From an uncultured Prevotellaceae bacterium (GTDB lineage Bacteria > Bacteroidota > Bacteroidia > Bacteroidales > Muribaculaceae): 26,580 nucleotides of DNA. Both the position numbers and the translations under genes were made by a program. A model generated the notes under the pieces. It did not search any database. It saw only the letters and a list, made by a program, of their open reading frames with translations, and had not been told where the DNA came from. The stretch lies in contig CAJLWM010000025.1 in the NCBI GenBank assembly GCA_905210415.1, forward strand, positions 1 to 26,580. Reading direction: 5' to 3'. Shown piece after piece: positions 8,089 to 16,296 of this stretch; within the stretch, counting starts at the first letter, position 1, and each line of letters starts with the position of its first letter.

Positions 8089-11000
8089 ATGAAATCATTT
8101 ATCAGTGAAGACGACATAGAACAAACCATCTGCAGACGTCTCTCACAACCAGAATATGGCTGGACGAGAATTGAGTGTGACCCAAGTGTGGCTGCGCAAG
8201 ACGACGTGAACCTCACAGGCAGAGCAAATTCCACGGAGTGTATATTGCCCAAGGTGTTCTTCAATGCACTGAAAAGGATTAATCCGCATGTCGCTCCAGA
8301 GATATTGGAGGGCATAGTGAAAGACTTCAGAAAAGACTACACTGCCACTGATATGGTTGACACCAACTATCGGTTTTACAACCAACTTCGCAATGGCATA
8401 CGTGTGGATATCAGAGAGAATGGTAGGGACGATTTTGTTATCGTAAGGTTGATGGATTTTGACAATGCCGATAACAACGACTTTCACTGTGTGAATCAGA
8501 TGTGGATAAAGGGCAGATTCAGGTATAGAAGACCCGATGTGCTGCTCTTTGTGAATGGCCTGCCTGTGGTGTTTATCGAACTCAAAAACTCCACGGTGAA
8601 GGTGGAAGAATCATACAACAAAAACCTTGTGAGTTACCGAAAGGATATACCCAATATTTTCGCTCTCAATCAGATATGTGTCCTATCAAATGGCTTGCGT
8701 ACTAAGATTGGCGCTTGGAACAGCAGCTATGAGTTTTTCTTTGAGTGGCTGAAGGTGAACGACGAAAAGGAAAGGCTCGATAGAGAGCGTATTGAAGAGT
8801 ATGGGTTATCGGTGATTAACCTTATAGATGGTCTGTTTAAGAAAGAAAGGCTTCTCGACTATATTGAAAACTTCATCTTCTTCGACAACAAGCGGGTGAA
8901 GATTATTGCTAAGAACCACCAGTATCTTGGCGTGAACAACTTGATGAAGAGCGCAGAGCGTCGCCAAGAAATGAAGGGAAAACTCGGCGTATTCTGGCAC
9001 ACCCAAGGTTCGGGCAAAAGTTATAGCATGGTGATGTTTGTGAGAAAAGTGAGGCGAAAGTTGCATGGCAATTTCACGTTCTTGGTGATCACCGATAGAG
9101 AAGATTTAGATGCACAGATACACAAGACCTTTGTGAGAAGTGAAGTGATAGGTGTCAACGAAGAGAGCCAGCCTAAAAATGCCGTGCAGCTGAGAGATTT
9201 TTTGAGCGGTAATAAGCCAATGGTATTCTCGCTGATACATAAGTTTCAATACGACAAGACTAAGAAATATCCGGTACTCTCAACACGAGACGATATATTT
9301 GTTTTGGTGGATGAGGCTCATAGAACTCAATATAAGCAGTTGGCTGAGAATATGCACACAGGATTGCCAAATGCCAACTATATTGCATTCACTGGCACGC
9401 CACTGCTTGGCGCTAAGAGACTGACCAACCAATGGTTTGGCAACTATGTGTCGGAATACAACTTCGCACAAGCCATAGAAGATGGCAGCACGGTGCCATT
9501 GTATTACTCGAGAAGAGTGCCTGAAGTGGGGCTTGACAACAACTGGCTCGACACCGATATCGACAAGATTGTGGAGGAGGAAGAGCTTAACGACAGAGAA
9601 CGAGAACTGTTGGAGAACTCTTCGTCGAGAATACTTGAGGTGATTAAGCGAGACGACCGCCTCGACCGTATTGCGCGTGACATAGCGCATCATTTCCCAA
9701 GAAGAGGCTTTCTTGGAAAGGGTATGGTGGTGAGCGTTGACAAATTCACCGCTGTGAAGATGTATGACAAGGTGCAATACTATTGGGCCGAGGAGAAGAA
9801 GGCTTTGGTGAAGGAACGAAACAATGCCAAGACCGAAGAAGAAAGAAACAGACTCACAGCACAGTTAGACTATATGAATAAGGTGGAAATGGCTGTGGTG
9901 ATAAGTGAGGAAGCTGATGAGGTGCAGAAGTTTGCAGCGCAGGGTCTCGATATTGTGCCTCACAGAAGAAAAATGGAGGAAATCTCCCCGGAAGGCAAGG
10001 ATATAGAAGATCGATTTAAGGACGAGGACGATCAGTTGCGCCTTGTGTTTGTGTGCGCAATGTGGCTCACTGGCTTTGATGTGCCGTCGCTATCTACACT
10101 ATACCTCGACAAACCCATGAAGGGACACACGCTGATGCAAGCTATCGCACGTGCCAACAGAGTGTTCCCAGGCAAGACTTGCGGCATTGTGGTGGATTAT
10201 GTGAATGTGTTTAAATATATGCAGCAGGCACTGTCAGACTATGCTTCGACTGATGATGCTAATGCCGACTTCCCCGCTAAAGATATTGAGCAACTGATAG
10301 ATAGTGTAGATGACTGCATCGTGGAGTGCGACACATTCTTGCGGGAATTGGGCGTAAACCTTGATGAAATCATCAATGAAAGTGATACGCTCCATAAACT
10401 GGATTGTCTGCGAAAGGCTTATGACCGAATCCTTGAAAAAGATGAATGGAAAGACCGCTTTAAGGTGTTGAGCAATCTGCTGATGAACCTATATGATGCG
10501 TCGAAGCCTGAAATATTTGAACGTGGGTGGAGCAACGACAAGTTCTCACCACTGGATTATCTTAATGGTTTGTTCTGCAATAGAATAGACGACGAAAAAT
10601 TAAATCGGGCTAAAGCAAGAATGGCTGAGACTCTTGATAATAGCGTGTCGGCTATGGCTGCTGAAGGTGTGGTGCAGTATGGCATACATCAAGGCAAGGT
10701 CATTGATTTGAGCAAGTTGGATATTGATAGCATTAGAAAAGAAATCAATGCCACACCATATAGGGCGCTGGCAATTGACGACCTAAAGGCGTTTATAGAA
10801 AAGACATTGGAGGGCCTTATCAACAAAAATTGCACAAGGGTGGCATTCTCACAAAGATATAGAAATATCATTGACAGATATAATGCTGGCGGCAGTGAGA
10901 ATGAAGACTACTATGAAAGGTTGTTGCAATTTATTAGCGAAATGAGAAAAGAGCGGAACAGGTCTGCTGCGATGGGCTTGACTGAGGAAGAGCTGGAAAT

Positions 11001-11295
11001 CTACGATTTGCTTATACAAGATAGGTCGCTGACCAAGGAAGAGGAGCAAAAGGTGATACTGGCATCAAAAAACTTATATAAGAAACTCGTGTCGGAGAAG
11101 GAAAATCTGTTGATGGTAGATTGGTATAAAGATGAGCAGCCTCGAACTAAGGTGCTCTCTCTTATAAAAAAGTCGCTCAATGATGATTTGCCGATGAGCT
11201 ACGACCAAATAGCTTTTGATGATAAGAGCAAATTGTTGCTGAATCACTTTGTTGATATGGCTATGCAAGGTTTTGGCTGGATGACAACTGCGTGA
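8089..11295 (+). CDS. hsdR: Type I restriction enzyme endonuclease/translocase subunit HsdR
   Basis: ATP-dependent DNA translocase and nuclease of the type I system, 1068 residues, a normal length. The N-terminal PD-(D/E)xK nuclease shows RRPDVLLF (Asp150) and FIELKN (Glu164, Lys166). The SF2 motor has a Walker A TQGSGKS (305-311), motif Ia-type VITDREDLDAQ, Walker B DEAH (408-411, in VDEAHRTQYK), motif III AFTGTP, motif V-like MWLTGFDVPSL and motif VI QAIARANRVFPGK. The C-terminal third is the helical region that binds the HsdM/HsdS core. All key residues are present, so the nuclease is predicted to be functional if a working HsdS is made. It is separated from the preceding gene by 176 bases with phased repeats, so it may have its own control. 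Confidence 0.95.
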   Translation: MKSFISEDDIEQTICRRLSQPEYGWTRIECDPSVAAQDDVNLTGRANSTECILPKVFFNALKRINPHVAPEILEGIVKDFRKDYTATDMVDTNYRFYNQLRNGIRVDIRENGRDDFVIVRLMDFDNADNNDFHCVNQMWIKGRFRYRRPDVLLFVNGLPVVFIELKNSTVKVEESYNKNLVSYRKDIPNIFALNQICVLSNGLRTKIGAWNSSYEFFFEWLKVNDEKERLDRERIEEYGLSVINLIDGLFKKERLLDYIENFIFFDNKRVKIIAKNHQYLGVNNLMKSAERRQEMKGKLGVFWHTQGSGKSYSMVMFVRKVRRKLHGNFTFLVITDREDLDAQIHKTFVRSEVIGVNEESQPKNAVQLRDFLSGNKPMVFSLIHKFQYDKTKKYPVLSTRDDIFVLVDEAHRTQYKQLAENMHTGLPNANYIAFTGTPLLGAKRLTNQWFGNYVSEYNFAQAIEDGSTVPLYYSRRVPEVGLDNNWLDTDIDKIVEEEELNDRERELLENSSSRILEVIKRDDRLDRIARDIAHHFPRRGFLGKGMVVSVDKFTAVKMYDKVQYYWAEEKKALVKERNNAKTEEERNRLTAQLDYMNKVEMAVVISEEADEVQKFAAQGLDIVPHRRKMEEISPEGKDIEDRFKDEDDQLRLVFVCAMWLTGFDVPSLSTLYLDKPMKGHTLMQAIARANRVFPGKTCGIVVDYVNVFKYMQQALSDYASTDDANADFPAKDIEQLIDSVDDCIVECDTFLRELGVNLDEIINESDTLHKLDCLRKAYDRILEKDEWKDRFKVLSNLLMNLYDASKPEIFERGWSNDKFSPLDYLNGLFCNRIDDEKLNRAKARMAETLDNSVSAMAAEGVVQYGIHQGKVIDLSKLDIDSIRKEINATPYRALAIDDLKAFIEKTLEGLINKNCTRVAFSQRYRNIIDRYNAGGSENEDYYERLLQFISEMRKERNRSAAMGLTEEELEIYDLLIQDRSLTKEEEQKVILASKNLYKKLVSEKENLLMVDWYKDEQPRTKVLSLIKKSLNDDLPMSYDQIAFDDKSKLLLNHFVDMAMQGFGWMTTA

Positions 11296-11318
11296 TTGCA
11301 GTGGGCGTTGAGGATAAG

Positions 11319-11357
11319 AAACAGGCTGGAAGCGGGTGCTTCTCAGCCTGTTTTGTT
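11319..11357. terminator. Rho-independent terminator at the hsdR convergent junction
   Basis: A 10-bp perfect stem: AAACAGGCTG (319-328 of this kilobase) pairs with CAGCCTGTTT (11344-11353), with extra pairing inside the loop (AAGC with GCTT). It is followed on the + strand by TTTTGTTATT. On the - strand the stem is followed by TTTCTTATC, so it may also serve the converging gene. A second, smaller stem (ACAAGCC/GGCTTGT, 11364-11383) lies beside it without a T-run. Confidence 0.8.
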
Positions 11358-11438
11358 ATTGGGACAAGCCTTTGTGGGCTTGTGGATGCTTCGTTGCCGT
11401 GGCGCTGCACGGGAGGGCCATGACTTTGCGTGGGGCGA

Positions 11439-13626
11439 TTACTTCACGAGGATCTTGTCGGTGAAGCGGGCGCCGTCGATGGTCTTAACCATTACGATAT
11501 ATACGCCTGCGTTGAGCGACGAGAGGCTGATTTCGGCGGTTGCCGGCAAGCACTGCCTGTCCGCTCACGTTGGTTATTGTCCATGATGCGATGCCTCGTT
11601 CGGCCGATACGGTTGCCACATCGCCCTCTACCACTATGCCGTGGCGTGCCGAGCTGATGTTGCTGATGCCGGATGTAGGTACATCAGAGATGGAAATGTT
11701 GTCGAGATATGCGCTCGCGTAGGTGTCGGTGGTGAAGCCGTGTATGCCGAGGTAGTAAGTGCCGTCGTGGTCAACGGTGAACGATTTTTCGTCCATCTTT
11801 GTCCATGTCTTCACGGTCTCGTTCTCGTGACGGTCGAGCGATGTGGTGAACTTAGATGTGTCGGTGTTGTCTTCGCCCACGAATACTTCCCAGCTGATCT
11901 TGCCGTAAGAAGTGCCAGATGCGTGGTAATTGAGGTAGTAGGTGCCTTTCTTCAATTCGATGGCTGGAGAGATAAGCCAGTCGTCGCAAGGGTCGGCCGA
12001 ACCGCCAGAGGCGAGCTTAGCAAAGTTGCCGTCGAGGCGCTGATATGCAGCACCGGCGGTGATCATCCATCCGTATTTGGCGTTGGTGTGATTGTTCTTT
12101 GCAGTCCAGAAATATGCGTCGGCATTGTTTTCGAAGGTGAATGTCACTGGTGCTGTGTAGGTGGCAGCTATGGTGATGTCTTCGCTCTGTGCTGCAAGGC
12201 CCAATATTTCGGCGCAGACTGGTTCTACCACATAGCAGTAAACGCCGGCTGATGTGATGCTTTTATCAACATACGATAGGGCAGTCTGTTTTTCCGACAA
12301 GCGGATGTAGTTGCCGGTAATCAAATCTACGCGATATACGTTGTAGGTGATATTTGAGAAGTCGGCATATCCGTCGTTGACGGTCTCTGTAGGTGGGGTC
12401 CAAGTTATGGTCACATCATCAGAGTCGTCGGCTTTCACTGCGTGGAGGTCGTGCACGGCTTCGAGTTGGTCAGTACCGGCAAATACGCTCACTGTGGCTG
12501 GTCGGCCGGCAGCGTTGCCGTTGTAAGCCACCACGTTGTAGCAGTTGGTGCCGTTGGCGGCATTATTGTCGGTAAACTCAGTGGCATCGGCAGCAAGTGT
12601 TGCAACAGGCTTGTCGCTACCCAAGCGAAGCACTCTCACGGCGGTGATGTTGACGGCATTGCCGGCATAGTCGTGTGTTGGGAGCTTCCACGACAACTTC
12701 ACGCTGTTGGTGCCAGGCTCGTTGGTGGCCTTTAGGTTGGTGACATTCAGTGGGAAGTCGGTTGAGCGCAAGTCGCGCTTCACGTAGAGACAGGTAACCT
12801 GAGCGTTTTCGCCAAGCGTGCCGAGTTTGGTTTGTACACCGCTTTCAGAGTCGATGGTAGAGAGGTAGCCGTAGTCGGGGTGCTTTTGAGCCCAGTAGAT
12901 TTTGCCATCGGTACCAAAGCACATCGATTGGAACTCGTTGTTTACGCCCACCTTGCCGACCTCTCCAATCTGAGTGGCCTTGCCGGTGTATTTGTTGATG
13001 CTATAGAATTTGCGATATTCCGACATGGCGAAGAGGTTGCCACTATTGTCGGCGGCGATAGTCACGAGGTGGTTATCTACTTCTTTGTTGTATCCGTTGA
13101 TACCCTTTAGATCGCCAGGGTCGCCAACGTGCGACAGTTCGCCTGTCTCCAGATCCACGATGTAAAGGCTGGTTTTGCCAGTTGTTTCCGCGATTGAAAC
13201 ATTGTCTTCGGCGAGGGCATACATGGTGTTTGTGGTGTAGTCGTAGGTCATGTCGAGCACACGTTGCTTGTCCTCCCAAGACTTCGAACTGAGTTCTGCG
13301 TATGTATTGGCGTCGTAGGTGACATAAGCAACAGGGGCTATGCCGCCATAGTAGCTCCATTCGATGGTGTAGCCATAGATCTTTCCGTCGACGTATTCAC
13401 CTGCCGACAAGTGCGAACTTGAGTAGGTGGTGGTCTTCAGGAAATTTAATTTTGCGTAGTCGGTTGAGGTGAACGACACGAATCCGGTCTTGTTTTCAGC
13501 ATCGCCCCATTGTGGCACCGAGAGTTGGTAACCATACAGCGTTTGAACATCATCAGCTGCAACTGCGGTGCTTATAGCCGTGGCCATAGCAACAGCCGCA
13601 AGAAGTTTTTTGTAGATTTTTCCCAT
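11439..13626 (-). CDS. Large secreted T9SS cargo protein with choice-of-anchor J-type domain; sorting domain displaced by a 1-base frameshift
   Basis: A secreted protein, 728 residues after correcting the frame. The signal peptide is MGKIYKKLLAAVAMATAIST (about 1-23). A repetitive beta-propeller-like region follows (about 24-290, with NTMYALAEDN and GNLFAMSEYRKFYSINKYTG). Then come two fibronectin III-like domains (about 300-495) and a jelly-roll resembling the choice-of-anchor J or carbohydrate-binding type (about 500-665, with DDWLISPAIELKKGTYYLNY). As read, the frame stops at 11485 after a nonsense tail. Skipping one base near 11540-11541 restores a type A T9SS sorting domain (AEISLSSLNAGVYIV, then DGARFTDKILVK) that ends at 11439. 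The start at 13626 is preferred over one seven codons upstream because it opens directly on the signal peptide. No enzyme motif was recognised; a surface adhesin or glycan-binding role is only a guess. Confidence 0.75.
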
Positions 13627-13691
13627 AATGATTCTTTTGCTGCTCAAAATGTTTCACCGTCCACAGCCTTGAGCAAATTGGCTATGGGGTG

Positions 13692-13699
13692 CAAAATTA
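13692..13699 (-). promoter_or_regulatory. -7 promoter element for the T9SS cargo gene
   Basis: On the - strand this reads TAATTTTG, an exact match to TAnnTTTG. It lies about 65 bases upstream of the start codon at 13626, giving a leader of about 55-60 nt. The -33 position has only a TTTC. Confidence 0.5.
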
Positions 13700-13960
13700 T
13701 GTCTACTGTGTCTGAAATGCCGTATTATCTTTCAATGATGGTCGTGTTGACATTGTTTTTGGTGATAAATAATGCATAAAAAGACATACAAAAATATATG
13801 CTTTGTTGTAAAAATGCAAGAAAAATTGAACGATTTTCTTTGAATATCGGTAAAAATCACATAGTGTTAAATTATGAGGGGGTGATAACTGATAAATAGT
13901 AGCGGGGATGGGAAATATATTAATTTGGTTGAATATCTATGCGTAGATGCGCCATGAGAA
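13700..13960. other. AT-rich gene-free spacer
   Basis: Between the T9SS cargo promoter and the lipoprotein terminator I see no reading frame with coding character, no RNA gene and no strong repeat. It is AT-rich and probably contains only upstream promoter sequence. Confidence 0.5.
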
Positions 13961-13961
13961 T

Positions 13962-13994
13962 AAAAAAGGTCTTGCCCCATTGCGGAGCAAGACC
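13962..13994 (-). terminator. Rho-independent terminator of the lipoprotein gene
   Basis: On the - strand, an 8-bp perfect stem (GGTCTTGC with GCAAGACC; arms at 13987-13994 and 13968-13975) has an 11-base loop and is followed directly by six T (13967-13962). It lies about 37 bases after the lipoprotein stop at 14031 and is a textbook intrinsic terminator. Confidence 0.85.
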
Positions 13995-14030
13995 CGAAGA
14001 TATTTATGACCTATAGAAGTAGGTTGCGTA

Positions 14031-15164
14031 TTATTCTTTAAAGAATGCGCTTGTTGGGCCTTTGTAGATTAGGCCCTCGTAAGTCATAGGGTCGGTGTAA
14101 ACCTTCGACTCTTTCAACTTAGCCCAAACGGCCTCTTTGGTCAAATCCTTCACGAAAGTATGGATTTCCACAGTCGCGCCGTCGTTGTATTCCTTGCGGA
14201 GGGCGTTGAGGTATCTTGCGTCTTTGCATTCAACGGTATACACCACCTTGTCGGCTTTGTGCTCGATGGTCACCTTCACAGGTTTGGTGCTGTCGAGAGC
14301 ATATTCGGTGCCGTTGATATATGTTTTAGCGCCAAGGTCGAGGTCGTAGGAGCGCACAGCAAAGCCAGTGGCCTCGGCAATGTTGCTCTCGGCGATAGGC
14401 ATATCTATAATCACGCTTTCCACCAAGTCGCGTAGGTGCACAGAAGTCTTGATTTCTTGCCAGTTGGAGTGCTCTTGTTGGTGCACGTCAACCTCGATGT
14501 TGCCTTTGCCAAGTTCTGGACGCATTTCGTCGGCCTTGTTCGACAAGTCTTTGTCTTGGCTGATGCCAGGTACTTCGGTGACGTCTTTCACGTCCTCGTA
14601 GCTTAGCACGCCGTCGACGTGCCATTTGTTTTCAACCAACTTGGCAACATACCAGATGATTTTGAGGCCCTTGGTGTCGATTTTAGCCACGTCGTCGGTA
14701 TCCTTCTGGTTTACTGTCATCATCGATTGGAAAGTAGGCACGTTGCCAAGGACTTTAGCAACGGCTTCGCCAGTGGTGTCGTAGACATATTGTCGTGTAT
14801 AATAGTCTTTGCTGAAGCACCAATAAGGATAGTCGAGATTGACGGTGCCGGAATTGGCTTCGGCAAACACCGAGCGGCCAGCGGTGGTCTGTGGCCAATA
14901 TTCATTGGAGTTGTAAGATCCGTGCGACTTTGGGATGCGTCCGTCGATGCGGATGTAGTAGTAAGCCGTGGTGTAGTTGGCAGTGGCTGCGGCAACAGGC
15001 GCCATCATTGATTGGGTGGCAGTGCTTGTGCCGAGCAATTGTTTGCCCATTGCATAAACTTCTGTACTTGGGGTTTCTTCTTTGTCACCTTTGAATCCAG
15101 GTTCTTCAGATGAACATGCGGCCAGCAAGAGTGCTGACAATGCACATAGTAAGGTCTTTTTCAT
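14031..15164 (-). CDS. Predicted surface lipoprotein of unknown function
   Basis: A 377-residue protein beginning MKKTLLCALSALLLAAC, a type II signal peptide with lipobox LAAC and lipidated Cys17. The following SSEE places acidic residues at +3 and +4, resembling the lipoprotein export signal that sends Bacteroidota lipoproteins to the cell surface. The body is rich in Tyr/Trp/Thr and beta-strand pattern, with motifs such as YYYIRIDGRIPKSHGSYNS and AVRSYDLDLGAKTYINGTE. I do not recognise a named family. It is monocistronic: a terminator follows, and about 100 bases with a hairpin separate it from the gene upstream. A carbohydrate or protein-binding surface role is plausible but not shown. Confidence 0.7.
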   Translation of the reverse strand: MKKTLLCALSALLLAACSSEEPGFKGDKEETPSTEVYAMGKQLLGTSTATQSMMAPVAAATANYTTAYYYIRIDGRIPKSHGSYNSNEYWPQTTAGRSVFAEANSGTVNLDYPYWCFSKDYYTRQYVYDTTGEAVAKVLGNVPTFQSMMTVNQKDTDDVAKIDTKGLKIIWYVAKLVENKWHVDGVLSYEDVKDVTEVPGISQDKDLSNKADEMRPELGKGNIEVDVHQQEHSNWQEIKTSVHLRDLVESVIIDMPIAESNIAEATGFAVRSYDLDLGAKTYINGTEYALDSTKPVKVTIEHKADKVVYTVECKDARYLNALRKEYNDGATVEIHTFVKDLTKEAVWAKLKESKVYTDPMTYEGLIYKGPTSAFFKE

Positions 15165-15203
15165 AATTTTGTTGGTAATAATAAGTTTCTAATTATTCGG
15201 TTT

Positions 15204-15222
15204 GCCGTATTCGCCATACGGC
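15204..15222. repeat. Perfect 7-bp hairpin between the receiver gene and the lipoprotein gene
   Basis: GCCGTAT (15204-15210) and ATACGGC (15216-15222) around a 5-base loop. On the - strand there is no T-run after it. It lies 40-58 bases upstream of the lipoprotein start, so it may be an operator, a 5'-UTR stem or the end of the operon transcript. A similar sequence occurs in the operon leader near 23982-23998. Confidence 0.5.
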
Positions 15223-15265
15223 GCATTTTTGTGAGACATATATAACTTTGTGGCAAGGCAGGCCG

Positions 15266-15742
15266 TTATGCCGTAGCGCTTGCGGTGGCCGAGGCTTTTA
15301 CTCGTTTTTCCAATTCTTTGGTCAATGTAGAGATAAGCTGCTCTTGTATGATTGGCTTTGTGAGATATTGGTTGGCGCCAAGGGTCAACGCCTTAGTGAC
15401 GTCTTCGTTGAGGTTCAGTGCCGACAGCACAATGATGGGCAGTTTGTTTTTGCTCATGGCGGGAATGTTGAAGCCATCCTCGTTGTAGCCTTGGCGGATG
15501 TGCTCTATCACTTGGTATCCATCCATAATGGGCATCATAAGGTCTACAATGGCAACGTCGATGCAATTGGGTGTGTTGAGCCTCGATTGAATCTCGTTAA
15601 GAGCCTGACGTCCGTTGTTTGCTTTCACGATGGTGAATTCAAACGACTTGAGCATCATGTCGCACAACGTCAGGTTTAATGGAATGTCATCGACAATCAG
15701 AATGTTGAATTTGTTTGAGTCGATTCCTGCAATTTGTTTCAT
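15266..15742 (-). CDS. Stand-alone response-regulator receiver (CheY-like) protein
   Basis: A 158-residue single REC domain with no output domain. Conserved residues are all present: acidic pocket Asp18-Asp19 (ILIVDD), phosphoacceptor Asp67 (IVDLMMPIMDG), Ser107 (VLSA) and Lys129 (LTKP). A short Ala/Ser/Thr-rich tail follows. It is the last gene of the exopolysaccharide-like operon, 53 bases after the DUF1573 gene. It has a clear Shine-Dalgarno (AAAGGAG, 7 bases before the ATG), rare among its neighbours. No histidine kinase is encoded in the window, so its phosphodonor is elsewhere. By position it may adjust assembly or activity of the secretion machine through protein-protein contact; that is inference. 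Confidence 0.9.
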   Translation of the reverse strand: MKQIAGIDSNKFNILIVDDIPLNLTLCDMMLKSFEFTIVKANNGRQALNEIQSRLNTPNCIDVAIVDLMMPIMDGYQVIEHIRQGYNEDGFNIPAMSKNKLPIIVLSALNLNEDVTKALTLGANQYLTKPIIQEQLISTLTKELEKRVKASATASATA

Positions 15743-15749
15743 AAATAAT

Positions 15750-15756
15750 CTCCTTT
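15750..15756 (-). promoter_or_regulatory. Shine-Dalgarno site of the receiver gene
   Basis: On the - strand this reads AAAGGAG and is separated from the ATG at 15742 by 7 bases. Other genes in the window lack such a site, as is usual for Bacteroidota, so this one may be translated independently and well. Confidence 0.6.
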
Positions 15757-15795
15757 CAAGTCAGATAAACTATCCTACTTATTATATTACACTCT

Positions 15796-16296
15796 TTATT
15801 TCTCTGTTAATTGTGGTCCGGAATTTTTTTGATAATACTCTTCATAGTCCATTAGGTCGATAGATGGTCTCACCACATGCGTGTCAAATGTCATTTCGGC
15901 TACGCCATCGGGAGCGATGTTGCCGAAAAGCCGGATGCTGTGGCGTGCCAAACCGATATTCTTGTCGGAATGGAAAATGAATATAAACGGCGCTTCATCG
16001 CCTGGTGGTATCATCTTCACGTTTTTCGCTGAAACTTCAATTGTCGGGCAAGAGGGTTGCACGTCGGTGAGCACAAGCACTTCGTTGCCAGTGTTTCGCA
16101 CCACATATTCAATCACCATGTCGTCGCCCAGCACTATTGTGGGGTAGTGGCGAGTAGGTCGGTCGATTTTGATGGTGGTGGGCTTTAATTGCTTGTGGCA
16201 AGAGAATACGCCAAAGGCAAGCAATGCCAAGCAGGCAATGCCTACGAACAACGCCATTTTGCCAGCGGATATTTTCTTAGAATTAGTCATTTTCAT
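15796..16296 (-). CDS. DUF1573 protein, membrane-anchored or lipidated
   Basis: A 166-residue protein. A hydrophobic segment (about 13-32) ends in FSC (Cys33), so it is either an N-terminal anchor or a non-canonical lipoprotein signal. The rest is a DUF1573 immunoglobulin-like fold (about 45-130): DDMVIEYVVRNTGNEVLVLT, a conserved SCP, then PPGDEAPFIFIF. Such domains are periplasmic or surface beta-sandwiches common in Bacteroidota. The start codon overlaps the stop of the preceding gene as ATGA, showing translational coupling; an ATG two codons later (16290) is also possible. By context it would be a periplasmic accessory of the polysaccharide machine. Confidence 0.8.
   Translation of the reverse strand: MKMTNSKKISAGKMALFVGIACLALLAFGVFSCHKQLKPTTIKIDRPTRHYPTIVLGDDMVIEYVVRNTGNEVLVLTDVQPSCPTIEVSAKNVKMIPPGDEAPFIFIFHSDKNIGLARHSIRLFGNIAPDGVAEMTFDTHVVRPSIDLMDYEEYYQKNSGPQLTEK

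Noticed and set aside
11641..12252. A 203-codon frame antisense to the T9SS cargo gene
   Set aside because: It lies fully inside a clearly coding - strand gene with known domains; a Cys/Val-rich shadow frame.
15243..15250. TAACTTTG on the + strand, an exact -7 box that would drive antisense RNA into the receiver gene
   Set aside because: No TTTG at proper distance (nearest gap is about 11 bases) and no + strand gene downstream; single boxes of this size occur by chance.
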